A program made the position numbers and the translations under genes. 64,000 nt of DNA from Agrypnia vestita (taxonomy: Eukaryota > Arthropoda > Insecta > Trichoptera > Phryganeidae): positions 1 through 64,000 of the forward strand of contig JADDOH010014720.1 of the NCBI GenBank assembly GCA_016648135.1, given 5' to 3'. Below the pieces are notes generated by a model. That model was not told where the DNA came from. It ran no database searches and saw only the letters and a list, made by a program, of their open reading frames with translations. Positions 46,101-50,819 of this stretch are shown here, in pieces. Positions within the stretch are counted from its first letter, which is position 1. Each line of letters starts with the position of its first letter.

Positions 46101-47804
46101 GACCGTTAGCAATATTAATCGTAAATACATCAAATAATACATCTATTAGAAACTAAATAGACTAGCCGTACACCTGTGAAAAACCACGGGAAATAATAAT
46201 AATTAATAACGACCCTTGCGTGACCACGCAACATTAGTCGCGCTGATGTTACCCTCTAAATAGCTAAAGTTGTCATTCTAGCAAGTTACGGACGGACAAT
46301 GAAATTATTATATTTAGATTAGATTGCAATTGATACCACATTTAATGGTTTGTTGCTAAACACTTGTCGGTGTCAATGTAGACAATTTTATAAGTTAGTT
46401 TTATGGTATTGTTTGTAAGGAGAAATGTTTTTAAATGGCATATTTGTTAGTAGGCATGTTGGTAAGAGGTGAGATGGAAAATAATACTTATAAAAAGGTG
46501 TAACATAGGTATCTCAAATCCACCACTACAAAACAAGTTTTTTCTAAATATTTCTCCTTCTTGGTGTCTATATAAATATATTAAATACCTTTAACACCGT
46601 TCTTGTAGAAATATCGTAACCTCCTATAAAATTTTCTAACGCTATTTTTAACGTACTTTCATGACATTTTACCTAAGAGGCCTCCGGAAAACATATTTTA
46701 TTAGAAAATAATAAAAAAACTGTCGAATGAAAAAATAACAGGGCAAAAACTTATTTTTCTTAATTTTCAGTGTCGTAATTAGGTCCACTCAGACCAATCA
46801 TGCGCATTTCACCGCATAAACACCCCTTATTTCCTGGAGTTCAACTTCCCTTTATATTAATCCCAGCCACCTCAACCTTTTCCCTCTCATTCCTACTCCC
46901 ATTTAATCCATTTTGCCTTATACTAGTATATTTCGTTTTATTTATTAATTATATTATGTTGAGTTATTTTGTTTGTTTTTTTACTTCTATACAATTAAAA
47001 TTATTTTATATAAATAAATTTATGTTGCTAAAAATTGTGATATTTTATGTAAATTGTTTTTGTATTTGAAATAATATTAAGAATTTTAAAACATATTCCT
47101 TAAAATTTGACGTTTGGTTACGTTTGATAACAATTAAGAATAATTATATAAAAATGTGAATATAAATATAGCAAATAACAATATTAATCTGAAACCTGGA
47201 ATCTAACAAAAAGAGACAAAGTAGGGAACGGAACATTAGTTGGTTGAGAAGGAATCAAAATGATTCGGAAGTAATAGGAACATTTGGAGGAAAATAGAGA
47301 GATAATTTGAATAATAGCGAATTAACTTGTCGTAGAGTAGAGTTTTCCGAGCTATTCTCCGATATGGATCCTATGAGTAAGCCAAATAGGTCGGATACAC
47401 ATTTATTTACTTTTTTATTATACGGAAAATTATTAACAAGCAGGTTTATATGATTTATTGATTTAACATTAACTTTGTGGAATGTCATGATTGATTTATA
47501 TATAAATCAATAAGCAAATTGATTCTATTATTTATTGCCTTAGACGTAATGAATTAGGAAAATACATTAATTTTCCTTTGGCCACTTTTTTCTGAAGTTT
47601 AATTCAAACGTACATATCACGAAATCGAGAGGTACATTCAACTGACTAACATTATTACAAAATACAATCGTCCGCAATACAATATAATTATAGTCATTCA
47701 TAAAACTTACGTATTGGTTCAGTAAGTCCATTTTCAGCCTCTGATGCAAGGGATGCCGAAATCAGGAAACCAAACAGCACCACCGATGTTATTAAACGAA
47801 ACAT
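9204..47804 (-). CDS. Takeout / JHBP-domain secreted protein, complete (5 exons)
   Basis: Coding exons in transcript order are 47804-47711, 15616-15376, 13173-13040, 11366-11217 and 9355-9204. They join in frame to 771 nt, 256 residues plus stop. Residues 1-20 (MFRLITSVVLFGFLISASLA) form a signal peptide. The N-terminal takeout motif follows with the disulfide cysteine pair C38 and C48 (LPCSRSDPNLNACIKN), then DVPSIEPLFIPYM, the LPRIEITGQYEVVG strand and the C-terminal FLNNNANEIIEEMKP ... KIPIDVWLKP block. Length and layout match the family (about 240-260 residues). Such proteins carry hydrophobic ligands such as juvenile hormone in haemolymph or chemosensory fluids; the ligand here is unknown. 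Two sequons (NMS, NYT) could be glycosylated. Intron 1 is about 32 kb and full of transposons. Confidence 0.9.
9507..10060. repeat. About 550-bp interspersed repeat, copy 1
   Basis: Begins aaccaagtttttattatact and ends taaagggagtaaaaa; near its ends ctccctttct and aaagggag are inverted. Copies at 22206-22760 (near full) and 30105-30420 (internal deletion); a 3' end alone at 15170-15245. No ORF. Confidence 0.55.
10075..10265. repeat. Fragment of cttaagtgatca MITE family
   Basis: ggcttaagtgatca, gttcac and gtagagacaaagcc are shared with 31525-31797, 42690-42985, 43000-43170 and 51400-51590. Confidence 0.4.
10600..10750 (-). mobile_element. tRNA-derived SINE
   Basis: The reverse strand has an A-box-like ttggtcttgtggttagg and a perfect B box gggttcgaacct about 35 nt later, then a non-tRNA tail (tagtcctattttcatagc). 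The tail alone recurs at 20893-20946. Confidence 0.55.
10945..11176. mobile_element. Pogo/Tigger-like transposon right end, copy 2
   Basis: Similar to 3400-3622 and ending gggtcccttgaatttcgaaa followed by taacgaggttctact. It stops about 40 bp short of takeout-like exon 4. Confidence 0.4.
11217..11366 (-). CDS. Takeout-like exon 4
   Basis: The acceptor catgcag precedes 11366 and the donor is gtaattg|gtgagc. It reads GDVSAIGRIFGKEVSRNDVK, then YMMIDKLLVDFKLKKSRFKI, then KDNVNHGNVI, the usual segment before the final takeout motif. Confidence 0.9.
11552..11780 (-). mobile_element. LINE 3' fragment, family A copy 3
   Basis: Best preserved copy. The reverse strand reads NRGRPQKTWHDQVLQVFEDG, then RTCMRRCMNVAEAKVVCQDR and RSILSAYPCGETA stop, followed by a (GTTA)n tail (taactaactaac on the + strand). 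Confidence 0.55.
11889..12070 (+). mobile_element. tRNA-derived SINE
   Basis: A-box-like tagcccagtgtatgacac and B box gggttcgatcccc, then a non-tRNA body (gatatgtttcacttttgtaa) ending in A-rich sequence. It lies in intron 3 of the takeout-like gene. It does not fold as a full tRNA. Confidence 0.6.
12690..12920 (+). repeat. Foldback family, half copy
   Basis: Contains gatgtcgcatatcacc, ttgcttgaacattttcgact, ggcaggaatccacctgtaaa and gttacaccctgta, the shared right arm of the foldback family (18628-19147, 38870-39320, 59825-60375 and others). Confidence 0.5.
13040..13173 (-). CDS. Takeout-like exon 3
   Basis: The acceptor aatttcag precedes 13173 and the donor is gctttcg|gtcagt. It reads RSNIPKLRIDLGLTLPRIEI, then TGQYEVVGNVLLFPVKSQGD, then FWAAFG, the family's central beta-strand block with the typical P.(I/L).I.G.Y motif. 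Confidence 0.92.
13470..13840 (-). mobile_element. Non-LTR reverse transcriptase fragment
   Basis: The reverse strand reads KYLGNIITNNLMDDDDIDRQ, RRALSVKANMLCRKFRLCST, then LYTCELWTNY and YNNAFRMMFGLPRYCSTSGM. This is the C-terminal thumb region of a LINE reverse transcriptase. The catalytic YADD box is missing and the frame ends early. An (AAAT)n-like tail at 13262-13285 may mark its 3' side. Confidence 0.65.
13850..14440. other. AT-rich intron sequence, nothing recognised
   Basis: Intron 2 of the takeout-like gene. No gene, RNA or classified repeat seen. Confidence 0.6.
14440..14785 (+). mobile_element. LINE ORF C-terminal relic
   Basis: Translation with stops gives IFRPVLENGLWRRCYNSDLY, SLFKELSITKFIKLGTLRWL, GHVKRM and IGRRSIGKPKLR, then DNVLKDISALDRAGVRP. 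L(R)WLGHV.RM followed by a basic GRR..GKP.LRW block is the usual end of RTE/CR1-type LINE ORFs. Confidence 0.6.
14860..15040. other. G+C-rich unique-looking stretch
   Basis: gtgcgtgcgtactc / gtacgcacgcac pair as an inverted repeat, followed by ggcggcggcagtaagggccg. Function unknown. It lies 300 bp from takeout-like exon 2 inside intron 2. Confidence 0.3.
15376..15616 (-). CDS. Takeout-like exon 2
   Basis: The acceptor atttgcag precedes 15616 and the donor atcag|gtagg is at 15375. It reads DYILPCSRSDPNLNACIKN ... YLVNGLSDLDVPSIEPLF ... AAFSNMSVVGASNYTVNKI. This is the diagnostic N-terminal half of the JHBP/takeout fold. Its G+C is visibly higher than that of the flanking introns. Confidence 0.92.
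16130..16340 (-). mobile_element. Possible LINE 3' region relic
   Basis: ttttagataaaggcctc at the left and gcgatgtggcctgcctattg at the right resemble the decayed LINE ends that are common in lepidopteran intergenic DNA. No frame survives. Confidence 0.35.
16345..16945. other. AT-rich intron-1 sequence, nothing recognised
   Basis: Long A/T runs only (for example around 16770-16830). Confidence 0.6.
16951..17235. mobile_element. Palindromic MITE
   Basis: Inverted arms: atatcttgacagttatt-type, gtaatgccgccaa-type, tttgacatg and atcagaaagctc all recur mirrored in the right half (gagctttctgat, catgtcaaatttggcggcat, aataactgtcaagatat). Confidence 0.6.
17231..17500 (-). mobile_element. Non-LTR reverse transcriptase fragment
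   Basis: The reverse strand reads GNLKAWLESYLRNRQMIVRI, then AVSGVPQGSHLDSFLFTFFI and LFVDDMNLSP. SGVPQGS.L is a core reverse-transcriptase motif and F(V)DD the catalytic box; the segment between them is shortened. Confidence 0.75.
17535..18250. mobile_element. GAGCATGCTC-rich transposon, copy 1
   Basis: Both ends carry many partly palindromic units of the type atgagcatgctcatta. The middle (17830-17995) holds a broken frame (RWGDDKT, SSLCKNNIARNNAYETLL) that matches the MADF-like frame of copy 2 at 55945-56795, which lies in the opposite orientation. Left boundary near cacatgctcattagtggcac, right near aataagcgtgtgtatcagta. Confidence 0.6.
18290..18523 (+). repeat. G+C-rich repeat, possibly tRNA-derived
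   Basis: Contains a B-box-like ggttcgagcccgg preceded by caagtgggccatcgacc. The rest is G+C-rich (gcgcggcgg, cgcgaggcgagcc). Could be a young SINE or an unrelated insert. Confidence 0.3.
18524..19771. mobile_element. TIR transposon, possibly piggyBac-like, with nested foldback
   Basis: AAGGCCCCAGACCACTGTG at 18524-18542 is perfectly inverted at 19753-19771. The flanks read TTAA (18522-18525) and TTGA (19770-19773), compatible with a TTAA target. A foldback element sits inside (18628-19147). No transposase frame. Confidence 0.5.
18628..19147. mobile_element. Foldback element, full copy (nested)
   Basis: Ends tacagggttatttggaaaac and gttttccaaataaccctgta are perfect inverses. The two roughly 240-bp arms mirror each other (cctcg/cgagg, tagttaaggagatatgcgac / gtcgcatatctccataacta). 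Confidence 0.7.
19800..21067. other. AT-rich intron-1 sequence with one SINE tail
   Basis: The only recognised item is 20893-20946 (agtcctattttcatagaaca), the 3' body of the SINE at 10600-10750 in the opposite orientation. Confidence 0.5.
21068..21929. mobile_element. hAT-type nonautonomous element, 8-bp TSD
   Basis: Ends CAGTGGCGTGCAG / CTGCACGCCACTG are flanked by perfect 8-bp duplications gcatatag (21060-21067, 21930-21937). CAGTG ends with an 8-bp target are hAT features. A shorter relative lies inverted at 61759-62377. Confidence 0.8.
22148..22812. repeat. 550-bp repeat copy 2 between direct repeats
   Basis: The repeat of 9507-10060 is here at about 22206-22760. A roughly 60-bp sequence (aaaactgtaccgggca, gggccgggtcgctagtaaag) occurs on both sides in the same orientation (22148-22208, 22749-22812). 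Confidence 0.55.
23238..23694. mobile_element. Foldback family copy
   Basis: Arms atgagtcaaaaatgttcaag and cttgaacattttcgactcat mirror, and the right end is ccaaataacctgta. The left terminus is shortened. Confidence 0.55.
23725..24000 (-). pseudogene. Charged reading frame with one in-frame stop
   Basis: On the reverse strand a single frame reads NPSYTARYDRLMKEREAVQT SRE, a TGA, then PRKVSKESESDGRAARASKR, DVIRELRETANRGRLLELES and KQLTRCRRDVLFDGEEMYEQ stop. It is rich in K/E/R and probably helical. G+C at third positions is high compared with the surroundings. I do not recognise the family. It may be a retrocopy or transposon-captured exon. Confidence 0.4.
24115..24500 (-). mobile_element. 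Helitron-like nonautonomous repeat, copy 1
   Basis: Same sequence family as 28310-28690 and 63405-63830 (ggaggttatctccgaaacta type, gtcgacgaaaaaatggtcga type). The autonomous part is absent; the class is inferred from CTAG-like ends and lack of inverted repeats. Confidence 0.45.
24711..24791. repeat. Hairpin repeat
   Basis: tcaagtttgtgtttactggg and its inverse close a loop with gtgttgttacgacctttcgg. The left half recurs at 29592-29660. Confidence 0.6.
25245..25310. promoter_or_regulatory. Pair of CRE-like TGACGTCA sites
   Basis: tgacgtca occurs twice within about 45 bp (gcgtgacgtcatctc, ccgtgacgtcacagg) in a short G+C-rich patch. Each matches the palindromic CREB/ATF site. Regulatory use is inference; the patch may belong to a repeat. 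Confidence 0.3.
25685..26041 (-). pseudogene. 118-codon open frame, unrecognised
   Basis: Reads TTRAKVRHSYRQHHSLAIIC, LKSINELDEFIKSIKILRAA and VEYQIKETFNSAFGGDYVVQ GAQRLKTG. Composition looks like real protein (helical, balanced), and G+C is above background. Possibly a transposon-encoded domain; no start context or splice sites could be assigned. Confidence 0.35.
26406..26570 (+). pseudogene. Short frame with CxxC zinc-knuckle-like start
   Basis: ATG at 26406 opens MSLQVTNVKRKRSNELSCLF CDKAGDLVKEPKPQSFISIQ and stops after about 54 codons. A basic patch followed by C-x-x-C resembles the N-terminus of several transposon-encoded proteins. No downstream partner frame found. Confidence 0.3.
26655..26930 (+). 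repeat. Foldback family, half copy
   Basis: gattcctgacgtgattgtga, caaccatgaactaattaata and the fttcaattgg-type middle match the left arm of the family; the right arm is lost. Confidence 0.45.
27003..27185. repeat. Repeat with ctagctgtccgtacccggcg end
   Basis: Typical lepidopteran interspersed repeat end (gactagctgtccgtaccc) followed by ggggaaacaaacg. Class uncertain, possibly Helitron-like. Confidence 0.35.
27571..27777. mobile_element. Inverted pair with hammerhead-like cores
   Basis: On the + strand CTGACGA at 27699-27705, a stem-II-like aggatccatgggctct, GAAA at 27722-27725, then a partly paired catgtcgaa...ttcaac and agtggtg. The left half is the inverted copy, in which GAAA is lost to an insertion. 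Same family as 35893-36390. Confidence 0.5.
28310..28690 (+). mobile_element. Helitron-like nonautonomous repeat, copy 2
   Basis: Begins near ctatctagaggtaaagtttg and ends cgaagccgcgcgggtaagct agta. Same internal sequence as 24115-24500 and 63405-63830. Confidence 0.5.
28700..30100. other. AT-rich intron-1 sequence
   Basis: Only 29592-29660 is recognised (half of the hairpin repeat at 24711). Nothing else supported. Confidence 0.5.
30105..30420. repeat. 550-bp repeat copy 3 (deleted)
   Basis: Both ends present (aaccaagtttttacaatact, taaaataaagggagtaaaa) but about 230 bp of the middle is missing relative to 9507-10060. Confidence 0.5.
30425..31520. other. AT-rich intron-1 sequence, nothing recognised
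   Basis: No gene, RNA or classified repeat seen. Confidence 0.5.
31525..31797. mobile_element. Foldback MITE, cttaagtgatca family
   Basis: Left gataaattataggagtctc and tatgagaaacgtgtatgaaa mirror the right tacacgtttctcatatgaat and tataatttatctt. Family relatives at 10075, 42690, 43000 and 51400. Confidence 0.6.
31802..32033. mobile_element. hAT-type MITE
   Basis: Ends CAGGGGCGTGCAGTGGGAACA-like and its inverse (tgttcccactgctcgcgcctg). Flanks ttaagtat / atgagtat agree at 6 of 8 positions. Directly adjoins the MITE at 31525-31797. Confidence 0.6.
32040..33035. other. Intron-1 sequence with small repeats
   Basis: Contains a (CA)n run at about 32374-32391 and, at 32812-32960, the repeat also seen after MAO-like exon D (4165-4300). 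Nothing else recognised. Confidence 0.5.
33040..33850 (-). mobile_element. Penelope-like retroelement 3' part with inverted arms
   Basis: The central reverse frame (33144-33569) reads SAICEHASKGNLCHFIRFDK, AKILSTEPYLIPRLVRESIE and IYKHPNFDRDDSYKLSSIWR, typical of the C-terminal GIY-YIG endonuclease region of Penelope-like elements, ending NLRPRKQHL ... PPDDVG. The segment from RPVLTTLIQ to NLRPRKQHLI is repeated inverted on the + strand at 33613-33780, so the arms 33040-33358 and 33611-33850 face each other. The stop codon overlaps a hammerhead-like CTGATGA. The reverse transcriptase domain is absent. Confidence 0.65.
33131..33160 (-). ncRNA. Hammerhead-like core at Penelope stop codon
   Basis: On the - strand CTGATGA (33160-33154), a stem ttggata/tatccaa, then GAAA (33134-33131). 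The hairpin cgaga...tctcg follows. Stem I pairing is not evident, so function is unproven. Confidence 0.35.
33855..34115. repeat. Repeat end and foldback fragment
   Basis: 33845-33930 (cacgggatataataac type, cacggctagt) is an inverted relative of 46145-46335. 33940-34115 keeps the foldback right end (gcgagacaccctgtatac). Confidence 0.4.
34120..34995. other. Intron-1 sequence, nothing recognised
   Basis: A G+C-richer patch at 34255-34400 (cgcgcgcgatgg, cgccgggcgcgg) has no identified function. Confidence 0.5.
35000..35381 (+). repeat. 92-bp tandem array from mariner tail
   Basis: The unit tcgtagaggcatagaaaaac ... starts at 35031, 35123, 35215 and 35307, exactly 92 bp apart, four copies. Each codes a broken mariner C-terminus (FYRRGIEKHVERWQGVVNN then stop). 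The copies are nearly identical. Confidence 0.85.
35385..35875. other. Unassigned stretch
   Basis: A pair of overlapping open frames (35391-35630 +, 35476-35751 -) has no recognised motif and is likely chance or repeat-derived. Confidence 0.4.
35893..35978 (-). ncRNA. Hammerhead-like motif, minus copy
   Basis: On the - strand CTGACGA, stem II aggga...tctct (5 bp, better than the + copy), GAAA, a mutated stem III (catgtt...aaaacat) then A and agtgatg. Probably decayed. Confidence 0.4.
36303..36380 (+). ncRNA. Hammerhead-ribozyme-like motif (best copy)
   Basis: CTGACGA at 36314-36320; stem II aggtaccgtaggccct; GAAA at 36337-36340; stem III hairpin catgttga/tcaacatg at 36341-36361; then TA, the expected U-H cleavage position, at 36362-36363. 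Stem I (acattgtc with agtggtg) is weak, mostly G-U. Type I layout. Self-cleavage untested. Confidence 0.5.
36400..37035. other. Intron-1 sequence, nothing recognised
   Basis: AT-rich; no gene, RNA or classified repeat supported. Confidence 0.5.
37040..37270. repeat. Helitron-like repeat with atgtccgtca units
   Basis: atgtccgtcattaacactac cagatggc, caagacgct and tacgtcattttgacgagtta t are shared with 48520-48840; the end gacgagttatagctag resembles other CTAG-ending repeats here (61670, 63390). Confidence 0.45.
37280..37915. other. Intron-1 sequence, nothing recognised
   Basis: No gene, RNA or classified repeat supported. Confidence 0.5.
37920..38060 (-). mobile_element. Decayed tRNA-derived SINE
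   Basis: The reverse strand has ttggtctagtggtaatacg (A box) and ggttttgagcc (mutated B box) with tRNA-like spacing. Similar head to 10600-10750. Confidence 0.4.
38070..38865. other. Intron-1 sequence, nothing recognised
   Basis: AT-rich; no supported feature. Confidence 0.5.
38870..39320. mobile_element. Foldback family copy, rearranged
   Basis: Right arm is intact (ccataactattgatattag, tcaaggcaggaatccatctg, ctatgagacaccctatgtac). It is interrupted by the perfect palindrome 39058-39137 and by short gccagaccaat repeats (39140-39235). Confidence 0.55.
39058..39137. repeat. Perfect 80-bp palindrome
   Basis: Forty bases from tagcatgtctccataactat to tatagtt are followed with no spacer by their exact reverse complement. 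Would form a cruciform. Confidence 0.9.
39325..40000. other. Unassigned intron-1 stretch
   Basis: Somewhat less AT-rich around 39470-39840, but frames are broken and no motif is recognised. Confidence 0.4.
40008..40125. mobile_element. hAT-end fragment plus (TA)n
   Basis: cagtggcgtgcattagg at about 40009 matches the hAT ends at 21068 and 61759; ggtgttaccgactat also matches. It is followed by a (TA)n run at 40087-40119. Confidence 0.45.
40480..41280. promoter_or_regulatory. G+C-richer island 1 in intron 1
   Basis: Long stretch of balanced composition with PstI/CpG-like words (gctagcggccgcgtc, cccgccccgaggctttgg), no repeat relatives in the window and no good coding frame. It could be a conserved noncoding element or enhancer, or an unrecognised exon. 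Confidence 0.3.
41285..41900. other. AT-rich intron-1 sequence, nothing recognised
   Basis: No supported feature. Confidence 0.5.
41915..42280. promoter_or_regulatory. G+C-richer island 2 in intron 1
   Basis: Balanced composition (caccgcggaggctcgccgct, cgtcctgccggagatggtgg) between AT-rich flanks, no repeat relatives seen. Same caution as for island 1. Confidence 0.3.
42400..42490 (+). ncRNA. Decayed hammerhead-like motif
   Basis: CTGACGA at 42412-42418, stem gagacg/cgtctc, then AAAA in place of GAAA, a loose accggtaga/tctggt stem, and tagtggttttaacaaagtta, which matches the downstream part of the copies at 27699 and 36314. Confidence 0.3.
42690..42985. mobile_element. Foldback MITE, cttaagtgatca family
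   Basis: gataaattatagaagtctca / tctataatttatctt ends and internal ggcttaagtgatcact, gttcaccaattcc, as in 31525-31797. Confidence 0.6.
43000..43170. repeat. Fragment of cttaagtgatca MITE
   Basis: Internal part only: gtatgacactggcttaagtg, tgttcaccgactcc. Confidence 0.45.
43170..43527. other. Unassigned intron-1 stretch
   Basis: No supported feature. Confidence 0.4.
43528..43699. mobile_element. hAT-type MITE, 8-bp TSD
   Basis: Ends CAGGGGCGTG / GCACGCCCCTG, with flanking gtatccta / gtatccca (7 of 8). 172 bp, noncoding. Confidence 0.7.
43705..44490. other. AT-rich intron-1 sequence, nothing recognised
   Basis: No supported feature. Confidence 0.5.
44494..44573 (+). repeat. tRNA-like sequence (relic or SINE head)
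   Basis: A-box-like gtggcgaaattggataac and a strong B box tggttcgaatccc with tRNA spacing. The acceptor and T stems do not close well and the anticodon loop lacks U33, so a functional tRNA is unlikely. Confidence 0.4.
44986..45129. mobile_element. 144-bp MITE, TTAG target duplication, copy 2
   Basis: Same element as 7828-7971 in opposite orientation and of equal length; TTAG at 44982-44985 and 45130-45133. Confidence 0.65.
45135..46140. other. Intron-1 sequence, nothing recognised
   Basis: A local duplication of tttaggttgcttttga at 45691-45740. No gene seen. Confidence 0.5.
46145..46335. repeat. CTAG-ended repeat
   Basis: ctagccgtacacctgtgaaa, ttaccctctaaatagctaaa, gttacggacggacaatgaaa. 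Related segments at 33845-33930 and 50820-51030. Confidence 0.4.
46340..47705. other. AT-rich intron-1 sequence, nothing recognised
   Basis: Last part of intron 1 before exon 1. Open frames are low-complexity. Confidence 0.5.
47711..47804 (-). CDS. Takeout-like exon 1 (signal peptide)
   Basis: The ATG is at 47804-47802. The donor is ccaatac|gtaagttt. It codes MFRLITSVVL and the rest of a classical signal peptide, then SEAENGLTEPI. It ends one base into a codon (C), which joins to CC of exon 2 to give Pro, making EPIPDYILPC. Both the phase and the biochemical sense of the join support the assignment despite the distance. Confidence 0.88.
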
Positions 47805-47844
47805 TTTTAATTTATTGTTATATTAATATAAACACAGTAAAAAT

Positions 47845-47900
47845 AGATCTTCGGTCTGTTGTGTAAGTATATTAAATATAAAAACACTGCTTATATGTCA
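47845..47900 (-). promoter_or_regulatory. Possible core promoter of takeout-like gene
   Basis: On the - strand, catataagcag (about 47888-47898) and tttttatattt (about 47871-47882) are TATA-like and lie 70-95 nt before the ATG, compatible with a short 5' UTR. AT-richness makes such motifs common; without transcript ends this is only a candidate. Confidence 0.3.
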
Positions 47901-47929
47901 AAATTGAAAGAAGATTCGCGCCCTTTAAA

Positions 47930-48320
47930 ACGCTAAAAAAGCTGCGCGCGCCTCCGAATTCAAATCCAATTTGAAAATGAGCGATCGGGCGCGTTCACTT
48001 CATAAACAAGCTTTTTTTTAAATATCGCTAGGCTATCGGAGATGCTGCGTTACAGCCACTCGTTGGATTGTGTGATATGCTTTTTCTCGGTTACATCATA
48101 GTTTTTAGGTTAAGGCGGCGGTGTTATGTCATCCGAAATACGTAATGTCGGACTGATCGAGGCTCGCGGCTCTGGGTCTGGTGGAGTGAAAGCAAACGCA
48201 GGCCGGCGGGCCATTTTATACCAGCGTCAGAGCGACGCAATGTTTGGTATTTTAAATTCATATTCAATCTGCGATCGTCGCGACGATTCCTCGTAAACGT
48301 CGCATTTGTTTTGGCGGGGA
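47930..48320. promoter_or_regulatory. G+C-richer upstream block of takeout-like gene
   Basis: This roughly 400-bp block just upstream of exon 1 is visibly richer in G+C and CpG (gcgcgcgcctccg, ggccggcgggcc) than its surroundings and has no recognised repeat. It could hold proximal regulatory sequence. No specific binding site is claimed. Confidence 0.3.
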
Positions 48321-48519
48321 AAAGATTCGCTCTCCCAACGATGACGAAGCTAATTGGACTTTGTCAGAGGCTTTCGGTGAATTGTTTACCCATTTCGCGT
48401 CCTGTTGATGTGGAGCAGTATAATAATGAAGTAATTTTCAAGGTCGAAGGTTGCCAGAGTTCTGATGTTCGAAAAATCAAAGGCAATTGTGATGAAAGTT
48501 GTCTATGAATAATATCGTA

Positions 48520-48840
48520 ATGATAGTCCGTCATTAAAGATACCAGATGGCGCAAATGATAAGGTATAAAAAACAATGTCCGTAACTAACGCGTTAAACG
48601 CAAATAATGATTAGGTATAAAAGTAAAAAATGTTAATTCTGTATGTAACAATGTCTGTCACTAATGCTGTCAGATGGCGCAAATAATGAAGTATAAAAAG
48701 CAGTTTTTTTTGTGAAAATGTCCGTCACTAACGCTATCAAGACGCTATATGGCACTGTGCCCACGACCTTAACTCGCGACTGAAATACATGGTAAAGGTA
48801 CGTCATTTTTACGGTTTATAATTTATAATCATTATTTTTA
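48520..48840. repeat. Repeat with three degenerate atgtccgtcacta units
   Basis: Units of about 80 bp (aatgtccgt.actaacgc, cagatggcgcaaataatga, gtataaaa) repeat imperfectly, ending tacgtcatttttacggttta. Related to 37040-37270. Confidence 0.5.
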
Positions 48841-48903
48841 GATTCAATGATTATCTACGCACAATTTATTAAATGATGCAATAAAAAAGTATTCTTCAAA
48901 TCC

Positions 48904-49080
48904 AACTAGCTAACCAACTAACCATCACGCCGTTTCACTGCAGGGGTAGGCAGAGTGGATAGAACATCACACTCTTCTGTCCTGGCACACCAATTTTGCC
49001 TCATACATCTTCTCATGCACGCTCTTCGTTTGTTAAAACTATAAACGGGGCCATCCTCCAATATCTGATTTATCTAACTT
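48904..49080 (-). mobile_element. LINE 3' fragment, family A copy 4
   Basis: aactaaccatcacgccgttt then gcaggggtaggcagag, as in copies 1-3; frame broken. Confidence 0.45.
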
Positions 49081-49146
49081 TAATTTATTTTCAATAGGTG
49101 AAGGGGGTGTATATGTTTTGCGTGGGCCCTGAAGAATGACGGTGTA

Positions 49147-50126
49147 GGGGAGAACAGGGTAATGGGAGCCTACTTTGGGAAATTTGTGATAAAAACCACA
49201 TTTGTTAACATTCTTATAATTTTTAATAACTCCTACATTGATTATTCAACTAAATTTTAATCACATTTATAATCAATCACAGTCATGTATGAAGGTACAA
49301 TAACGATTTTACTAAAAAAGTCAGTCGCTCCCATTACCCGGACACATGCAGGTAATGAGAGCTCATTTAACGCTTATATGGAAAATTGGAGCCATAATAT
49401 TTACTCTTTCCCGAAAATTTAACTAAAAATAATGAAAATGAAATATTAGTTATTAAAACATAGAACTATTTGTAAAACACATAAAAAATCAACTTTGTAA
49501 CCAAAACAAATCAATTAAGATGAAATTATTAAAGAAAAATAAAGGACCCAAATTTTTACGGATCTAAACAAAAAGCACAAATATAAGTATCTGGACTATC
49601 ACTGCCAGAACATTATTTATGGGCCTAGTTTCCGCAACTTCTGCATCGGTACCACGTCTCCCCACTTTTTCCCGTGTCTAAACAAATTGCACATAAAACT
49701 TCCTCTCCTGAATATTCTGACTCAGCGTCACAAATTGCATTTAGCCATGCTAGGCTACCATTACCCGCTGACCACCACTTTGAAAAGTATAAATATGTAA
49801 TTCTACTTTGAATCACAATTTAACCAATTGGAATTTTAAGTAAATGAATCTAGGGATGTAATAAGCATAAACATTATAAAATAAGAATATAATTTCATGC
49901 TTGCCTTGGCGCTCGCAACCAGCAGTTTTTTATAAGCGTGGATCGAAAATCTCACAACCATCCCTCGTGACTTAACGCACGGCACTACCGACTCGTGTTT
50001 GTCGGGTGAAGTCCCTCGATGGTTGACAGGAGCGGCCGAGTGTTTACGATCGCGCGAATGCGCCTACTTTTCGTTCAATCACCATCGCTCTTATTACCCG
50101 ACGTCTCTCATTACCCTGTTCTCCCC
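49147..50126 (-). mobile_element. Pogo/Tc1-like element with zinc-finger relic
   Basis: GGGGAGAACAGGGTAATGGG is inverted at the right end (cattaccctgttctcccc), with TA on both sides. The reverse strand (49816-49625) reads EEVLCAICLDTGKSGETWYR CRSCGN, a C-x2-C ... W..C..C zinc-finger end seen on pogo-like transposases. The catalytic part is deleted. Confidence 0.6.
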
Positions 50127-50129
50127 TAC

Positions 50130-50815
50130 ACAGGGAAAGAGTCCTAGAGTGCAATTGAGCAAAATATCGAACGGATGCCAATCAATAAAATACACATTTC
50201 GGGAAGCGAGTGTGGCGGTCAGGAGGGGATTGCGCAGGAGGGTCCTAAAGAGTCCTTTGCAAAATAGATGAATACAGATGAATATCTAAAGTCGTTTAAT
50301 TGTTCGAGTTGTGTTGAGTGTCTTCTTTGATATTTTTGAATTATAATATTTTGAATTTCTTTTGGTTATGTCAAGGGTGCTTTTTTAGGTATAGAAGTTT
50401 AAAATGAAATTAAACACTTAAAAGTCGTGGTAGGTCATGGTATTGGCTTTGGAAAGATCAGTTTATTCCATTAGTGTTTAAACCTGATTACGATTTTCAA
50501 AATAAATTTGCTCAATTTTCAAGCGTTGTTTGACGCAAGTCTAGAATGACAAAATGGTGAAATGAAGAACCAAAACTAATCACAAATCAGCTGTCAGCTA
50601 TCATATTGGCTGTCGCTGGAAAACGTGTTGCCAATTTGAAAAACAGAGTTCTAAAAATATATTTAAACACTTATGGCATAAAATTATCATGGCGATTACC
50701 ACAATTTTTATGTTTTATTTCAATTTAAAATTTTATGTCCACCTATAAGAAAACACCGCTTATAAAATAATAAACCATTTTTATTTTTCTCGCAATAAAT
50801 TTGTGAGGCCAATTA
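50130..50815. other. Intergenic, nothing recognised
   Basis: No supported gene or repeat. Confidence 0.5.
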
Positions 50816-50819
50816 TAAT

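Noticed and set aside
46800..47069. 89-codon membrane-like frame
   Set aside because: Hydrophobicity comes from T-rich codons; low complexity, no homology recognised.
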